The notes beneath the pieces were generated by a model. The model was given only the letters and a program-made list of their open reading frames with translations, did not search any database and had not been told where the DNA came from. This document shows, piece after piece, positions 1-12,045 of a stretch of 64,000 nt of DNA (position 1 is its first letter; every line of letters starts with the position of its first letter). Position numbers and translations under genes: made by a program. This stretch comes from Acanthosepion esculentum. Taxonomy: Eukaryota > Mollusca > Cephalopoda > Sepiida > Sepiidae. Where the stretch lies: NCBI GenBank assembly GCA_964036315.1, contig OZ038479.1, positions 56,919,246 through 56,983,245 of the forward strand, given 5' to 3'.

Positions 1-500
1 ATATTTGTCACAACGTTTCGGCCGTTGTACACTCCGGCCTTCTTCAGGTGGTTGGAATTTCGAACCGAACCCTTTATTTCGATCACTGGGGTAGACTGTT
101 CTAGTTCCATGAGCCATGTTTGATGGATGTCAGTTATCAGTTATCTCCTGGTAATTTTCCCTCAAGGACACATGGTACAGTGGATAAAGGCGTTGGTTAG
201 ATCCAGTGACAGACCCAAAGAGTGTGAGTTCAATACCCGGTTCAGGCAGTGGAGAGGGAAAATTACCAGGAGATAACTGATAACTGACATCCATCAAACA
301 TGGCTCGTGGAACTAGAACAGTCTACCCCAGTGATCGAAATAAAGGGTTCGGTTCGAAATTCCAACCACCTGAAGAAGGCCGGCGTGTACAACGGCCGAA
401 ACGTTGTGACAAATATGGCGACAAAGATGAGGACAATAGTCCGACTAATGTAAATACTGTACATAATACCTCATCTCAGAAATATAGACAGACTCTGATC
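1..500 (+). mobile_element. Palindromic tRNA-core element with Penelope-like arms
   Basis: Positions 1-161 and 256-416 are reverse complements with two mismatches that I can find by eye; the left arm probably continues before the window. The 94-bp loop has a tRNA-like A box (TGGTACAGTGG, near 172) and a weak B box (GAGTTCAATACCC, near 226), as in a Pol III-driven SINE. The right arm and its flank (to about 500) match the sequence downstream of the GIY-YIG remnant at 46781-47170, so the arm is the tail of a Penelope-like element. A short open frame crosses the right arm (300-539), but it reads through the same tail and is probably not an independent gene. A second full copy lies at 50400-50905. 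Known Penelope elements can carry inverted terminal repeats, which is the main alternative to a composite SINE. Confidence 0.75.
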
Positions 501-1960
501 AAATTGTTTAATGCAAGTATCATAAAACTATTGGATTAAAATTGAAAGAGGCTGATAATAGAACTCATTGCAGAATTAGGGTGGAATCAGCATAAGATCA
601 AAATAGATTTATTCAAATAAATGCAAGTATCATGAATCGGTTTGATGAACCATTAAAAAGGCTTCTCATCATTAGTACTCACTATAGAATTAGTGTTGAA
701 TCAGCTCCCCTGTTAAATCTGATTCTGAACTAGTGTCAGCATGCAGCAAGGAAAACTAATGAAATGAATACTCCAACAACAAAAATACTGCAATGTTTCA
801 TTGGATGTCTTGGTTGGATATGAAAAGTCCTCAAGCCACGTCTACATGAACGAATCCGATCGGATTTATTCGTCACCTTAATAGCCCCTCTGGATGAACA
901 CAACAGGCCCAGAAACCTGTTTGTCTGTACTGAAAGAGTAAATTAAATAAAGCCTTTGAAAAAAAATCTTGAAACCCCCTGTTTTCACTACCAATCATCA
1001 CATTTTCCAAATATACTAGACTCTTCACTTTCACAATCAATGCCAAGTCAACTGATTTAACAGACGCATCAAGTCCAGGCCTTACCAACTACACCCTCCA
1101 CTAGATTACAAAATCTCACCAGTATACAGACATTCTGCTCAGATCCACTTTATCACTAATACAAAAGAATTTTATGTTTATAATTCTTCTCTTCTTTTCC
1201 TTTCATCTCACCAGTTATGTTGTTTCTTTATTTGTTCTTTCAGGCTATCATATGTTTGTTTCTAATAGGAGCAGCATAATCTTATTACCATATTTTCTTG
1301 CCTTTGAAATGCTTTCTTTCCTATAAAATATCTCCAAAAACCCCGGCTTTGTACGTCCAAGTTTGATAATGTGAGTTATAATTTACATCTAATTCTGAAC
1401 CCTTAAAAGTAAATACAAGTCCAGTGTTTCAAAATTAACATTTTGCGAAAATCTATACAATTAGAATACTATGATATTGACAGGAAAGTTCCAGCTACCA
1501 TAATACCTTATTAAGTAACATCATCCTAATTTTCATATTTCTTAAATTAATTGTTGTAAAGCTAATTCTGCTATAGGAAGATGTCTCTCATAGTTTTCAT
1601 CACATGTTGAGTGGAGCCTGTGGTAGTTCAACAAACCTCTGAGTTTGCCAATACTCTGCTTGTCGACAACTTTGCCTTTGAGCAGAGAGAAACTCAAATG
1701 TGGCTATGCCCATAGTCAGAGTCTCATCTGGGGAGGTAGACAGCCACCAGACCGTATGAGTTCTACTGGGAATTTTTGCACAACTATATGCACTCAGAAT
1801 TGCCCCACATTAAAAACCAGCCTTGTGCCACATCCTGCCTTGTGTGGAGGACTTGGGTAAATACTGAGTCTGTGGTAGTGTTTCAAGTTTGAATCAAACC
1901 CAATTTCAAGAGACCATTACTTTTGGTAAATTTTGCTTAGAGCTTGTGACAATCTTGTCA
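501..1960. other. Spacer, no gene recognised
   Basis: AT-rich spacer. A slightly GC-richer block at 1560-1870 and another at 830-1130 may be old repeats, but I recognise no family. A 14-bp perfect palindrome centred on CGATCG lies near 857. Open frames here are short and have no recognisable motif. Confidence 0.6.
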
Positions 1961-2400
1961 AGATGACTGGTTGGTTGGTTGGTTGTTTTGTTTAATGGCA
2001 TTCCAACCTTAGTGGTCATTTTATGTCGAAAATGATTTTGAGTGACTTTCATTTGTTTTCAAAAATGTATTGCTGGAGACATTTGGTTCTCAAAAATGTA
2101 TTGCTGGAAACATTTGGTTTTCAAAAATGTATTGCTGGAAACATTTGGTTCTCAAAAATGTATTGCTGGAAACATTTGGTTTTCAAAAATGTATTGCTGG
2201 AAACATCTGGTTTTCAAAAATGTATTGCTGGAAACATCTGGTTTTCAAAAATGTATTGCTGGAAACATTTGGTTTTCAAAAATGTATTGCTGGAAACATT
2301 TGGTTCTCAAAAATGTATTGCTGGAAACATTTGGTTCTCAAAAATGTATTGTTCGAAAATGTATGGCTGGTAATACTATTTTTCCAAAAACGTATAGCTG
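1961..2400 (+). repeat. 31-bp tandem array with header (CAAAAATGTATTGCTGG family)
   Basis: A header (GGTTGGTTGTTTTGTTTAATGGC, in two parts near 1970-2003) is followed by about nine to ten copies of a 31-bp unit containing CAAAAATGTATTGCTGG and an ACATTTGGTT segment (about 2060-2370). The overlapping open frames in all three phases are a product of the repeat, because 31 is not a multiple of three. The same header and core occur at 8385-8885 (reverse) and 34360-35110. Confidence 0.85.
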
Positions 2401-2457
2401 ACAACCTTATTTTTTCAAAAACAGCCTTTCTGTTGGACATAGTTTATCGCCGTACCC

Positions 2458-2590
2458 AGTATGCATATGCAGTTTACCGTCATACCCATGGACGTGGATG
2501 CAGTTTACCGTCATACCCATGGACGCGGATGCAGTTTACCGTCATATCCATGGACACGGATGCAGTTTACCGTCATACCCAGGATGGAAG
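2458..2590. repeat. Second 31-bp tandem array
   Basis: Four units of 31 bp built on ATGCAGTTTACCGTCATACC and a CATGGAC segment. The sequence is unrelated to the array just upstream, but the period is the same. Confidence 0.85.
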
Positions 2591-2769
2591 ATGACTGGTT
2601 ATGAGAATGACATTCTATAATACCAATATAGCCCTAACTCTCTACCAGTAGGAGGATTCAGCAGTACAGTAAGTTTTAATGTTTTAGTCTACACATAAAT
2701 CAAACTTCATCTTATTTCTGTATCCAAATTGAAATATTTCTGATTTAAAATTAGTGGTCTGTTCTGGTT

Positions 2770-3065
2770 TGTGATGAAGTCATCATGATTAGTGAGGTTT
2801 TCAGGCTGAAAAAAGGTTAGGTTTCATTGGAATCATGCACTCTAACTTCTCATCTAATTATTACATTCTAAAGAGGTACCAGAAATTTGGTACTTTTTTT
2901 TGGCCAGTGATGAATTTGTCATGATTAGTGAGGATTTTAAGCAGAAATAAGGTTGTGTTTCAGTCGTATTATGCACTCTCTTTTCTTCTAATTACTATAA
3001 ATTTGGTACTTCTCAGTCTGTGATTAATCTGACATGATTGTTTAGGTTTTCATGTTGAAATATGC
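2770..3065. repeat. Degenerate tandem repeat of about 115-135 bp
   Basis: Three diverged copies start near 2773, 2909 and 3022 (GATGAAGTCATCATGATTAG, then GATGAATTTGTCATGATTAG, then GATTAATCTGACATGATTG), each followed by a similar TTTCAGGCTGAAA-like and GTTTCA stretch. Confidence 0.65.
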
Positions 3066-3507
3066 TATTTAGTGGATAAAACTGGAGATAGTAGGAAATA
3101 TATACTATGAATTACAAGGTAAAAATTTAGTTTTCTGATTTCTTCTATCAAAATTTTGTTTGTTGGAGAGGAAAGATTTAACTTTGGTGTTTGGGGAATT
3201 AAATCTAATTTCTTCTGGCATTATTCCACCCACCATTGAAAATAATCATAGGTGGCACAATATCTGATAGGCACTTTTTTGATTCATTGTCCTGTACCAG
3301 ATTTTCCTGATATATTCAAAGAAAAATTAGGTCCACTGGAAATCTTGGAAGTGACAATGTTCTTGCAAGGAAAGTCTCTGAAACAAAGTGGAGTATGTAG
3401 TTCCTGGACTAGAGAAGCATGGGACCATAACTTCAGTGAAATTTGCAAAAAGGTTTTTGAAAGGAAGGAATGAGTTTGCTGAGGAAATATGTGGGAGTGC
3501 CATTGAA
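3066..3507. other. Spacer with a direct-repeat half
   Basis: About 90 bp at 3186-3275 (GGGAATTAAATCTAATTTC and an ATAGGTGGCACAATAT stretch) recur at 4200-4290 in the same orientation, on the other side of the retrotransposon fragment. No gene is seen. Confidence 0.55.
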
Positions 3508-3589
3508 TAGTCAGACATTGTGAATATCTGTAAGAAAATAACACACGAATTGGTCCCTGCCACTGAAACCTTCTAAGAATGAATGGAAC

Positions 3590-4190
3590 TTCCTTTTTTT
3601 TATTCAGAATCACCCCAAGCAAGGCAGTAATATGACTAAAAGACAAGGGGTTACAGATTGTAGAAGAATTAGGAACAGAAACAATAATGATGAGAAGAGA
3701 GTAATCAGAAGGACAGTACATAGCAATTGGCATTGCATTTAAATTTTTGCAGAATAAAGATGGCTAGACAGCATGAGCCAGAAGGGAGTTCCACAAGTGA
3801 GAAGTGTGGGGAAAGAAACTCTCAGCATAGAATTTATGGCTACATCTAGCCAGTTCAACTGTAAATTGATGAGATCTTGACGCCAGTCTAGTGCTTTGCT
3901 CAAATTCAAAAACTCTAGGTACCATAGAGAAGAGCTCATCCAAATAGTTACCATGAAATTATTTCTAGAAAAGACATAGAGAAGCAACCACATGATGGTG
4001 TGAAAGTAACTGGAGCTTAACAATCAGATCAGGACCAATAATAATGCAGATTCTTCTTTGGATCTTATCAATGAGCTCAAAGTAAATGGCAGGGACATTG
4101 GACCATATGTGGCTGCAATATTCTAAGCCTGGATGAATGGTAGACTTATAGATATGTATCTTATACAGAATCAAGAACAGTGTAGAAAAG
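3590..4190 (-). pseudogene. Non-LTR retrotransposon ORF2 C-terminal fragment
   Basis: Reading the minus strand from 4174 gives a C-terminal region typical of CR1/Jockey-like ORF2 proteins: a LEYCSHIW motif, an IQRRI motif, then across a frameshift near 3970 an STRLASRSHQF motif and an ESFFP stretch. Upstream palm and endonuclease parts are absent, so it is 5'-truncated and frameshifted. The same fragment is present at 20870-21475, so the insertion predates the segmental duplication. A related plus-strand piece lies at 52795-53125. Clade assignment is from motif memory only. Confidence 0.75.
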
Positions 4191-5057
4191 AGGATATAAC
4201 TTGGGTGTTTAGGGAATTAAATTTTATTTCTTGGGTGATTACCACCCACAGATGTTAATCACAGGTGGCACGATATTTGAAAGTTTCTTCCCGTTTTCAC
4301 TTTGACGTTTGGAGCAGCTAGACACATTTTCTTTCACTTCGATAGATATGAATTAAACAAGTACTTCAAAGACACAGAGTGAAGATTGTATTGAACTGTT
4401 CATAACTTCAACTTTGTTTCTTATTTTTCTCCTTCTCGAATATGTCTTGTTTATACATTTATTAATTACTACTTGTTTGATTTCCATGTTTTTTTACCTT
4501 TCAGGCTCACATGACTCTGACAATATCTTTTGTTGGACAAATTTGACAGGAGGCATAAAATAATAATAATTCCTGCAACATTCAAAAATTTTTAAAGAAA
4601 ATAAACTGCTCGCTATCCAATTCATTGACGATTTGCTGAAAAAATCATTAAAATCAAATAATACCCTGATTTTTGGTAAATTTTTAAAAACAGATTATAG
4701 TGATTGTTTTTTTCACCTGTAAAAAAAAATATGGTTGCATTTTGTTGGAACTTAAAGAAAAGAATAAATAGCAATGAGCAATGTGTTTCTTTTGAATTGA
4801 TTTTGCTGCATGGTTCATGTTTTTATTTTTATGTTAGTTATTTAATTTATGTCAGAAAGTATTCTTGATAAGATTATATGATGTTTAGTTTACTGTACAT
4901 CATTTGGTTGCAATAAAATTTGCATTTAATATAAAATCCATAAAAATGTCATGTTAGTCACCGAGTCGTTAGCACTGGCAGAGTCTGTGGCAATGAAGAA
5001 ACGCAAATACATCGACTTTTAAAATAACACTTACCAAGAATTCTCAGGATTTTAAAC

Positions 5058-5300
5058 ACAAGGAACCAAATCTTGGCTAACACCGTTTAGTTTTTTTCGG
5101 CTTTCGTAATCATACAAATTATTTTCTCAAAAGTAATTTCCTGTTTCTAATCTTGCTTTTACTTTTCTTAATTTATTCTTTGTGACAATTCGTTTCAACT
5201 TCGACCTTGGTTATATGAATTGAACAAACAACATAAAAATTGTGAATTTGATAGAATTCATCCCGTTTTGTTTTTCTCGTTGCATTTTCTGATTTGAAAG
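5058..5300 (+). promoter_or_regulatory. Zinc-finger 5' module 1 (putative first exon)
   Basis: One of six copies of a conserved module that starts with ACAAGGAACCAAATCTTG, continues with a CTAACACCG stretch, and ends at GAAAG followed by the donor GTAAGTGG at 5301. It contains no long open frame, but has a two-codon upstream ORF (ATGAATTGA near 5216). Position, strand and donor fit an untranslated first exon with the promoter just upstream. The partner is the 14-finger exon at 17892, spliced at the acceptor at 17574-17575. Transcription start is not proved. Confidence 0.65.
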
Positions 5301-8300
5301 GTAAGTGGAAGAAGAAGAGAAATAATTTTGGTTATTATTTGAATTACTGACTTGCCTTGCTATTTTTCATAATTTTATTCCCTGTCAGTGTTAGTAAAAT
5401 AAACAATGGAAATAAATTCAGCTATGATTTCAATTTCATTATGTCAGATACTTTGAAGGAATGCGAATATTTTTAAAAGAAATTAAAATTAGTTGGATTT
5501 GTTTGTTATTTTGTTTTGAAGTTTTTATTTTTAATTTAATCAAAGTAGCACAAAATTTGACTTCATTTTATTTCCCTGTTACTCTTTAGTTTAGAATTTA
5601 TGTAGATGTTTTGGTTTGATGTAGCTTTTAGGACGACTTTGATTTTCGCTGGAATAATAAACTAAAAACAAAAATTTTGACAATTTTGTTTTTGAGACAT
5701 TGTTCAATGTTCATAGTAATTATGCTCTTTATTTCAGTGAATTAGTCGGGGTACCTATACCTTTTTTTTTTTTAAAATTTTTAGCATACTCAAAAATCGT
5801 TAGGACGACTCTGATTTTCAGTGGAATAAACAATTTTTTTTTTCATCTCACTCGGTAAAGAAAAAAAATCAAATAAGTTGATAAATAATTAAATGTTAGA
5901 TCTTAAATATGAAATAATTTACTTTACAAAACAAGCAGCCGGTTGCAAAAATTTCCTTTTTAGTAGATTAGGATTTTTTTCAATAATGCTGAATCATTAT
6001 TCGAAAGAAAATCGTCTTTTTTATTTTTTAAAAATTCTTATATAAAATTTTTGTTAGTTTGTACGGCCATTATTTGCACTTGATTCGCTTCAGTGCTATA
6101 TTTTGAAAAGTTTATAGGAATCTTTGGATTAAAAACGATTTTTATTCTTTACTCAGAAAAGGTAAAACAGAACGCCGAATAAAGTTTATTTCTGTATGCA
6201 TGCACAATGGAATTACATAATTACAATTTACTCCTATTTACGCCATGGACCCTCTAAAAAGAAAGCAAAAATGATAAACACGTTTTTAAATTAAATGTGG
6301 GTACCTCCGCTGATTCGCTAAAAAATGTGAATACCATAATGAAAAAGTCCCCAAACTTAATAAAAAGAAAGCTTTACCCTTAAAATTCTTAGGAACGATC
6401 AAAGTATTTTTGATTAATAAAGTATTTTTTGTCCTTTTTAGAACGTTCGAAATCGCGGTTAAAATCTTGTTTTTCTTGCGTCAATATAGGAAATTTTATT
6501 TAGTGTCTTTGAAAAACACTTTGATTTGGAAATTCTTGCAAAAAAAAAAAATCAAATCAGGACTTATTCACAAGTTGTTGATTCATTTCAGTGCTCTTTT
6601 GAAAAGTTTGCTTCGGAAGTCTCGGATGGCAGAAATTATTCGTCACTTAGAAAGGAAAAAGGAACGTCTGATAAAAAAATTAATTTTCATTTGCTATATA
6701 TGCATACAAGTTGCACGAATAATGAAATCTTTATGTGATTAGGTACGATCAAAGGATTTTTTGATTCGTTAAACAATTTTTTAATCCGTTTTTTAGGTGG
6801 GTACATCCACTTTTTCGCGGAAAAAAACAGCGTAATGAAAAAAGAACCTAAACAAAGTATTATCGTCAAAATTTTTGTTAGAAAGATGAAGTTTTTTGAA
6901 AGATGAAGTGCTTTTTGAAATTTTTGAATCCTTTCTAGCACGTTCGAAATTTTGGTTAAAAATCGTTTTGTTTACGTCCAGTGACCAACATAATAATTAC
7001 GATTAGTGTTTTTTGTGCTTTTCCCCCATAAAATACATTGAATTGGAAATTCTTGCAGATGTGGGATTTTAATGAAACTTTCAGGACATATTCAGAAATG
7101 AATGAAATTATTTTTAGAAAATATTTGTAAAAATATTTTTTTTTATATATATGTTACCATCGACTTACTTAATTTAATGACATTTCGAGAAATTTATTTA
7201 CTGTTTAAGTGTGGGGTTATTTTTATTAGTTAAATCTTTTGTATGTTCAATACTTCACTAAAAAAAAAGCGCATACCCTTATGAAAAATGACCCCAAACT
7301 TGATTAAACAATTTTTTTATCGTCTAAATGTTTATATTTGAAAGGAAAGACCAAAGTATTTTTTGAATATTTTTTTAAATTTTTCAATAGTACGTCCGAA
7401 ATCTTGGTCAAAAATTTTGTTTCTTTTGAGTCAGCAAAGTTTTTACATAAAATCGATCATGTCAGCCGTTTTTGACAACTTTGTAAACAAAAGTGAAATT
7501 CTCTGTTTAAAAATCTTGTAAAATTCAATGATGGTTTTTTAAAAAGATATTTTATGAAAATTAGAACATTCAAAGTTTACTTAATGTAATTGGAAACAAA
7601 CATTACTTAATTTTTTTAGCAGAAAAAATTTAGTTGGAAATAAGAGAAGCATGTCTAACTGGGGTGATTGGTTTTGCAGGTGTGAATTAATGTTTACATC
7701 AATGTATCAACAACTAACTTCAGGACAATTTATCAGATACAAGGACAGGAGTAACAGTATTTTCGAATTTTAAGTGAACCAGCTTATTTAACTATAAAGT
7801 AATTCTTGAAAATTAAATACTTTCAAAAGTCTAATATTTTATTGAATTTTTTAGGTACTTTTTAACAAAGATATGTCCAAAGCCTGTGCTGTTTCCATCC
7901 CTAAAATGTAATCTAAAAAAGAAAAAATAATATTTGCAGTATGCCTCTCACTGAAAAAGAAAAAATTGATTATATTTAAAAAATGAAAAGAAAATATTTA
8001 GTGAAATATGTAAAAAAGAAAAGAAAATTAAAAATTTTAAAAATATGACGATGATGGTCAGTCAGAGAATTTGATACATGCTAACCAGAACGAAATGAAC
8101 ACAATTTATGAGGCTGGATCTTCACTATCAGGAGAAACAACTGTTAAAACTTTGTAGTTTTGTCAGAAACGTTTTTAATACATTTTTGGTACATTAAAAA
8201 CTTATTTTAAAAATAGAAATGTTTCCTAGTTGTAATAAGCTTTCAAATTTAAGATTTGTAAAAATAGATATTTTAATAAGAGCATTCCCAAAGATACACA

Positions 8301-8384
8301 TATTAAGACTTAATTTTAAAATATTTAACAACTTTATCACAAACAGGGGTCAAAAACGCTGTGGAGGTGTAAAAGTAGGTATTA
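5301..8384. other. Intron 1, AT-rich with interspersed repeat copies
   Basis: Intron sequence between the 5' module and the first finger exon. It has several diverged copies of an AT-rich family marked by TTTGATTTGGAAATTCTTGC followed by an AGGACTTATTCACAA-like stretch (about 6515-6590 and 7025-7100), often preceded by a TTCGAAAT..TTGGTTAAAAAT segment. Related pieces occur at 9280-9530 (reverse), 10360-11290, 23140-23560, 28515-28830, 30660-31050 and 39880-40110. No convincing gene; the 110-residue open frame at 6410-6742 is AT-driven. Confidence 0.55.
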
Positions 8385-8885
8385 ATACCAGCAATACATT
8401 TTTGATTGAAAAATTATTGCCAGAAATACATTTTTGAGAATTTTTTTTCCTTTTTACCAGCAATACTTTTATGAAGGAAAAATTATTAACAGCAATACAT
8501 TTTTGAAGAAAAAGTTATTACCAACAATATAGTTTTGAAGGAAATATTTTTATCATAGATACAATTTTGAAGGAAAAATTATTACTAGCAATGGTTTTGT
8601 GAAGGAAAAATTATTGCCAACAGTACATTTTTAAAGGAAAATTATTACAAACAAAATATTACCAGCAATAGATTTTTAGAAAAAAATATTAGCAGCTATA
8701 TATTTTTGAAAAATATCACCCTCAATAGATTTTTGAAAAAAAAAAAAAAATTACCTAAAATAGATTTTGGAAGTTTACCAGCAATATATTAAAAAAAAAA
8801 AGATATAACCAGCAATAAAAATTTAGTTGGCTTTAAATAACCTATTGAGGTTGATATGCCATAAAACAAAACAAAACAAACACAT
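8385..8885 (-). repeat. Degenerate tandem array, CAAAAATGTATTGCTGG family (reverse)
   Basis: The minus strand reads a header GTTTTGTTTTATGGCATATC plus AACCTCAATAGG (near 8840-8870) followed by about ten irregular units of AAAATGTATTGCTGGTAATA with T-rich spacers of roughly 40-50 bp. It is the same family as 1961-2400 and 34360-35110. Confidence 0.75.
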
Positions 8886-11552
8886 TTTGTATTTAAAATT
8901 GAAAATAAAAAAAAAACAATTCTTGTAAAAATTTATTTTTCATGGCAAAAATATTTTGACTTCAGACAATAATGTCCTTAAGATATATCATTCATAAAAG
9001 CCATTAAAATCTTTTTTAATTAAATAATATCTTAGCCTTATTGGGTTTTGTATCTTACAATTCAGAGCTAAAGTTTGGGTAGAAATACTTCACAATTTAC
9101 AAAAAAAATCAATGATATATATTCTTTAAAGTCTGCATTTAATTAAAAAAATCAGAAAAATACACATAGTCAAGTTTTCATAAAATTAAGTAAGGTGGTG
9201 GGGTAACTGATATAAAAAAAAATATATTTTTACCATGTCTTTCTAAAAGACAAACATTTCTAAAATAATTTCATTTTTGAATAAGTTCTGAAAGTTTCAT
9301 TAAAATCCAACAGTTATTTGATTTTTGCAAGAATTTTCAAATTAATGTTTTTCAACTGAAAAAGTGGTAAAAAAAAATAAGGCTAAATATTACATGATTG
9401 CTGACATAAAAAACAAAAAAAATCAAGATTTTCAACCAAAATTTCAAATGTGCTAGAAAGAATTAAAAAATTAAAAAAAATAATTAAAAAGTACTTTGGT
9501 CTTTCCTCTTATTAATAACATAAACATTTTCATGATAAAACTTTGTTTTTTATTAAGTTTGATTTTTTTTCATTATGCTATGATGTTTTTCTGCAAATTA
9601 TTGAACATACCTAGTTAAAAGCAGGACTCCTTGGAGAATGTAAATCATCAAATTTTTTTAAAAAAACAGTTAACCCATTCCCTGAAACTCTGCTCTGAAT
9701 TGTAAAATAATAAATGCAATAAAACTATGACTTTATTTAATTAGAAAAGCTTTTAAATGCTTTTATAAATAAGATTTATTAAGGACACTAATATTGTATT
9801 AAGAAGAAAGTTTTTTCAATGAATAATTAATTTTTACAAGAATTGTTTTCATTTTTTAAATATTTTAATTAAAAAATTTAAATTGTTTAAAATTCTGCAT
9901 TATTTCAAGGTGGTTAGCTGACATTGTTATTAAGTGAAAACTACATTTATGAATTGAAAATTGAAATTAAAAGTGATTTTAACCCAATATTTTTAAAAGA
10001 ATTTTTTTATGTATATGTAATGTGCCCATTTGAAAGTATGGTGGCCATGCATGACGTAATCAGAAGTGATGACTATAGTAAATTTAAATTCAGCATTCCT
10101 AAAATTTGATTACAGAGAACATTTTCAAACATTTTTAAGATTACTGAGTACTTAAAAATTATATAGTAAGGTGTTCCCCTGTCATTTTCTTAAATTTTGT
10201 TTTAACAGATAAGGTCTGCTTAGAACAAAAATAAAAGTGTCAGCACCTCATCAAGTGATTAACGAGGAGTTGACAAGCCCTTAATCATGCTACTGTTTGT
10301 TTTAAAAATCCATTTCTTTGCAAATTTAAACTTAAAGGAAATAATAATTTTTTTCAAATCAGATTAATAAAACTTTAAATTAGTCAATATTTCTCAAATA
10401 AAATTTAAGGAAAGTATGTTTTATTTTTTGGAAGATTTTTAAATCTGAGAATTAAATTTTGGTTAGAAATGTGTCAAAAATGGCTGAATTTAAACAATTT
10501 CTGAAAGTGAGCAAAAAGTTGAGATTATAATCAATATAATCTCTATTTGAAATACTCCAGAGTATTTTGCTTATTGGAAATAGTAAATGTAATCATTTAG
10601 CTTTCAATTAAAGCTAAAAAGAAAGCTTTAAGTATGATTTTTCATTTTTAAAATTTCATTTTAAACCAAGGTTATGAAACTGAGTGGAGGTACCTATTTT
10701 TAGGACATTTGAAATTTTGGTTAAAAATTGTTTTTTCTTGCATCAGCAGGTGCACCAAATATTAGTATAGGAAATTTTAGTGTCTTTTTTGTGGTTAAAA
10801 ACACTTTGATTTAGAAATTCTCACAAAAAACAAATAAATGTCTGATTTTAATGAAACTTTCAGGACTTATTCACAAATGAATTAAGTTATGTTAGAGATG
10901 TTTTTTGTTTTTTAGAAATTTTAGGCAAAAAAAATTATTTTTTACATCTATTGAACCACCCCACTTCTATGAAATTTTTACATGCTCAATGTTTAATTAA
11001 GTGCAAAACACTTTGTAGAATTTAAATAGAATTTTTTTTTTTTGTAAAACTGGACCTCCAGTAACCAAAAATCTGCATTGAATCCTACAATAAATATAAA
11101 TATAAATATACAATAAAACTAAGACACTAAAATATCAACACAATTATCATGAGAAATCTTTTTTTGACAAATAATGAATTTTTACAAGAACTGTTTTCAA
11201 TTTTTAAAATTTTAATTAGAATAATTTATTAAGTTTTAAATATTTAAAATTTCTATATCTTTATACAGAAATTGTATTGATTAGGGATTATTATTAATAC
11301 ATTAAAGATACATTTACTAATCATAAATGGAAACGCTTATTAGTATTCATCGACCCTAAAATATTTTTAAAAGAATTTTTAATTTTTTTTTTTTTGTGCA
11401 GATTTCTGCAAATATGGATGTCCATAAATGACATTATCAGTTTTTATCTTTGAGGTCTATGAAGTGATGACAACTCTCTTGCCAAAATCTATGTTTGGAA
11501 ACATTTTCTAAGGGGGACAAACTTACAATTTCATGACGATATAACATGAATG

Positions 11553-11592
<40 letters not shown>

Positions 11593-12045
11593 ACTATACA
11601 TCAATCACAAAAATGTAAGAACATATTCAAAGCAGTCTAATATTTTATTGAATTTTAGGTACTTTGTCTTGATAGTCTAACATATGAAGACACTTCTTCA
11701 GGAAATCTTAGAAAATTAGCAATAAATTTTAATTTTCCTATAGTTACCACACATATCTGATAATAACATGTATAGACGTCTACATTTAAGAAAATAGACA
11801 CATTTATGTGCACATAAAATAAATTCAAAATTCTTTTTAAAATATTTGGGTGTCATTCAACTGTAGTAAGCTTTTCCATTTATCATTAGTCATTCTTAAT
11901 TTAGTAATATCATTTGACTGCTACAAATTAATAGAATAATGAAGTCTGTCGATGAAGAAATCACTGGTTGATGACATTATGTTGACATTGATGGCTGCAA
12001 AGACCAGGCTGAGATGCACATTGCTGTCTGCAGGTTGGATACTGA
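8886..12045. repeat. Intron 1, interspersed AT-rich repeat copies
   Basis: The longest copy of the intron repeat family lies at about 10360-11290 (+): a GTATTTTGCTTATTGGAAATA segment split near 10570, a GATTTAGAAATTCTCAC segment near 10808, and a GCATTGAATCCTAC to AATGAATTTTTACAAGAA segment near 11075-11190. Other pieces are at 9280-9530 (-) and 9640-9880 (+). A (TA)n tract of about 36 bp lies at 11555-11590. No gene is recognised; the open frame at 9924-10109 has no motif. Confidence 0.5.

Larger units (their letters stand above)
3508..5640 (+). repeat. Segmental duplication, copy A
   Basis: This block aligns along its length with 20784-23145 in the same orientation, about 17.3 kb downstream. 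Shared landmarks in order are a minus-strand retrotransposon end, a block with AATCACAGGTGGCACGATAT, the zinc-finger 5' module, its GTAAGT donor and the first few hundred bases of intron. Differences are mostly substitutions and small indels, plus a 165-bp insertion in copy B. Confidence 0.85.

Noticed and set aside
172..238. True tRNA gene in the loop of the palindromic element
   Set aside because: A and B boxes are present, but I cannot fold a complete cloverleaf with acceptor stem; it is tRNA-derived at most.
300..539. 79-residue ORF as a gene
   Set aside because: It lies in the right arm of the palindromic element and equals the Penelope tail; most other copies have stops in it.
2023..2594. 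Three overlapping plus-strand frames of 116-174 residues
   Set aside because: They arise from the two 31-bp tandem arrays and read the same sequence in three phases; no coding signal.
3252..3733. Frames on both strands upstream of the retrotransposon end
   Set aside because: No family motif; the minus-strand frame only reads on from the dead retrotransposon end and is not shared as an open frame with the duplicate.
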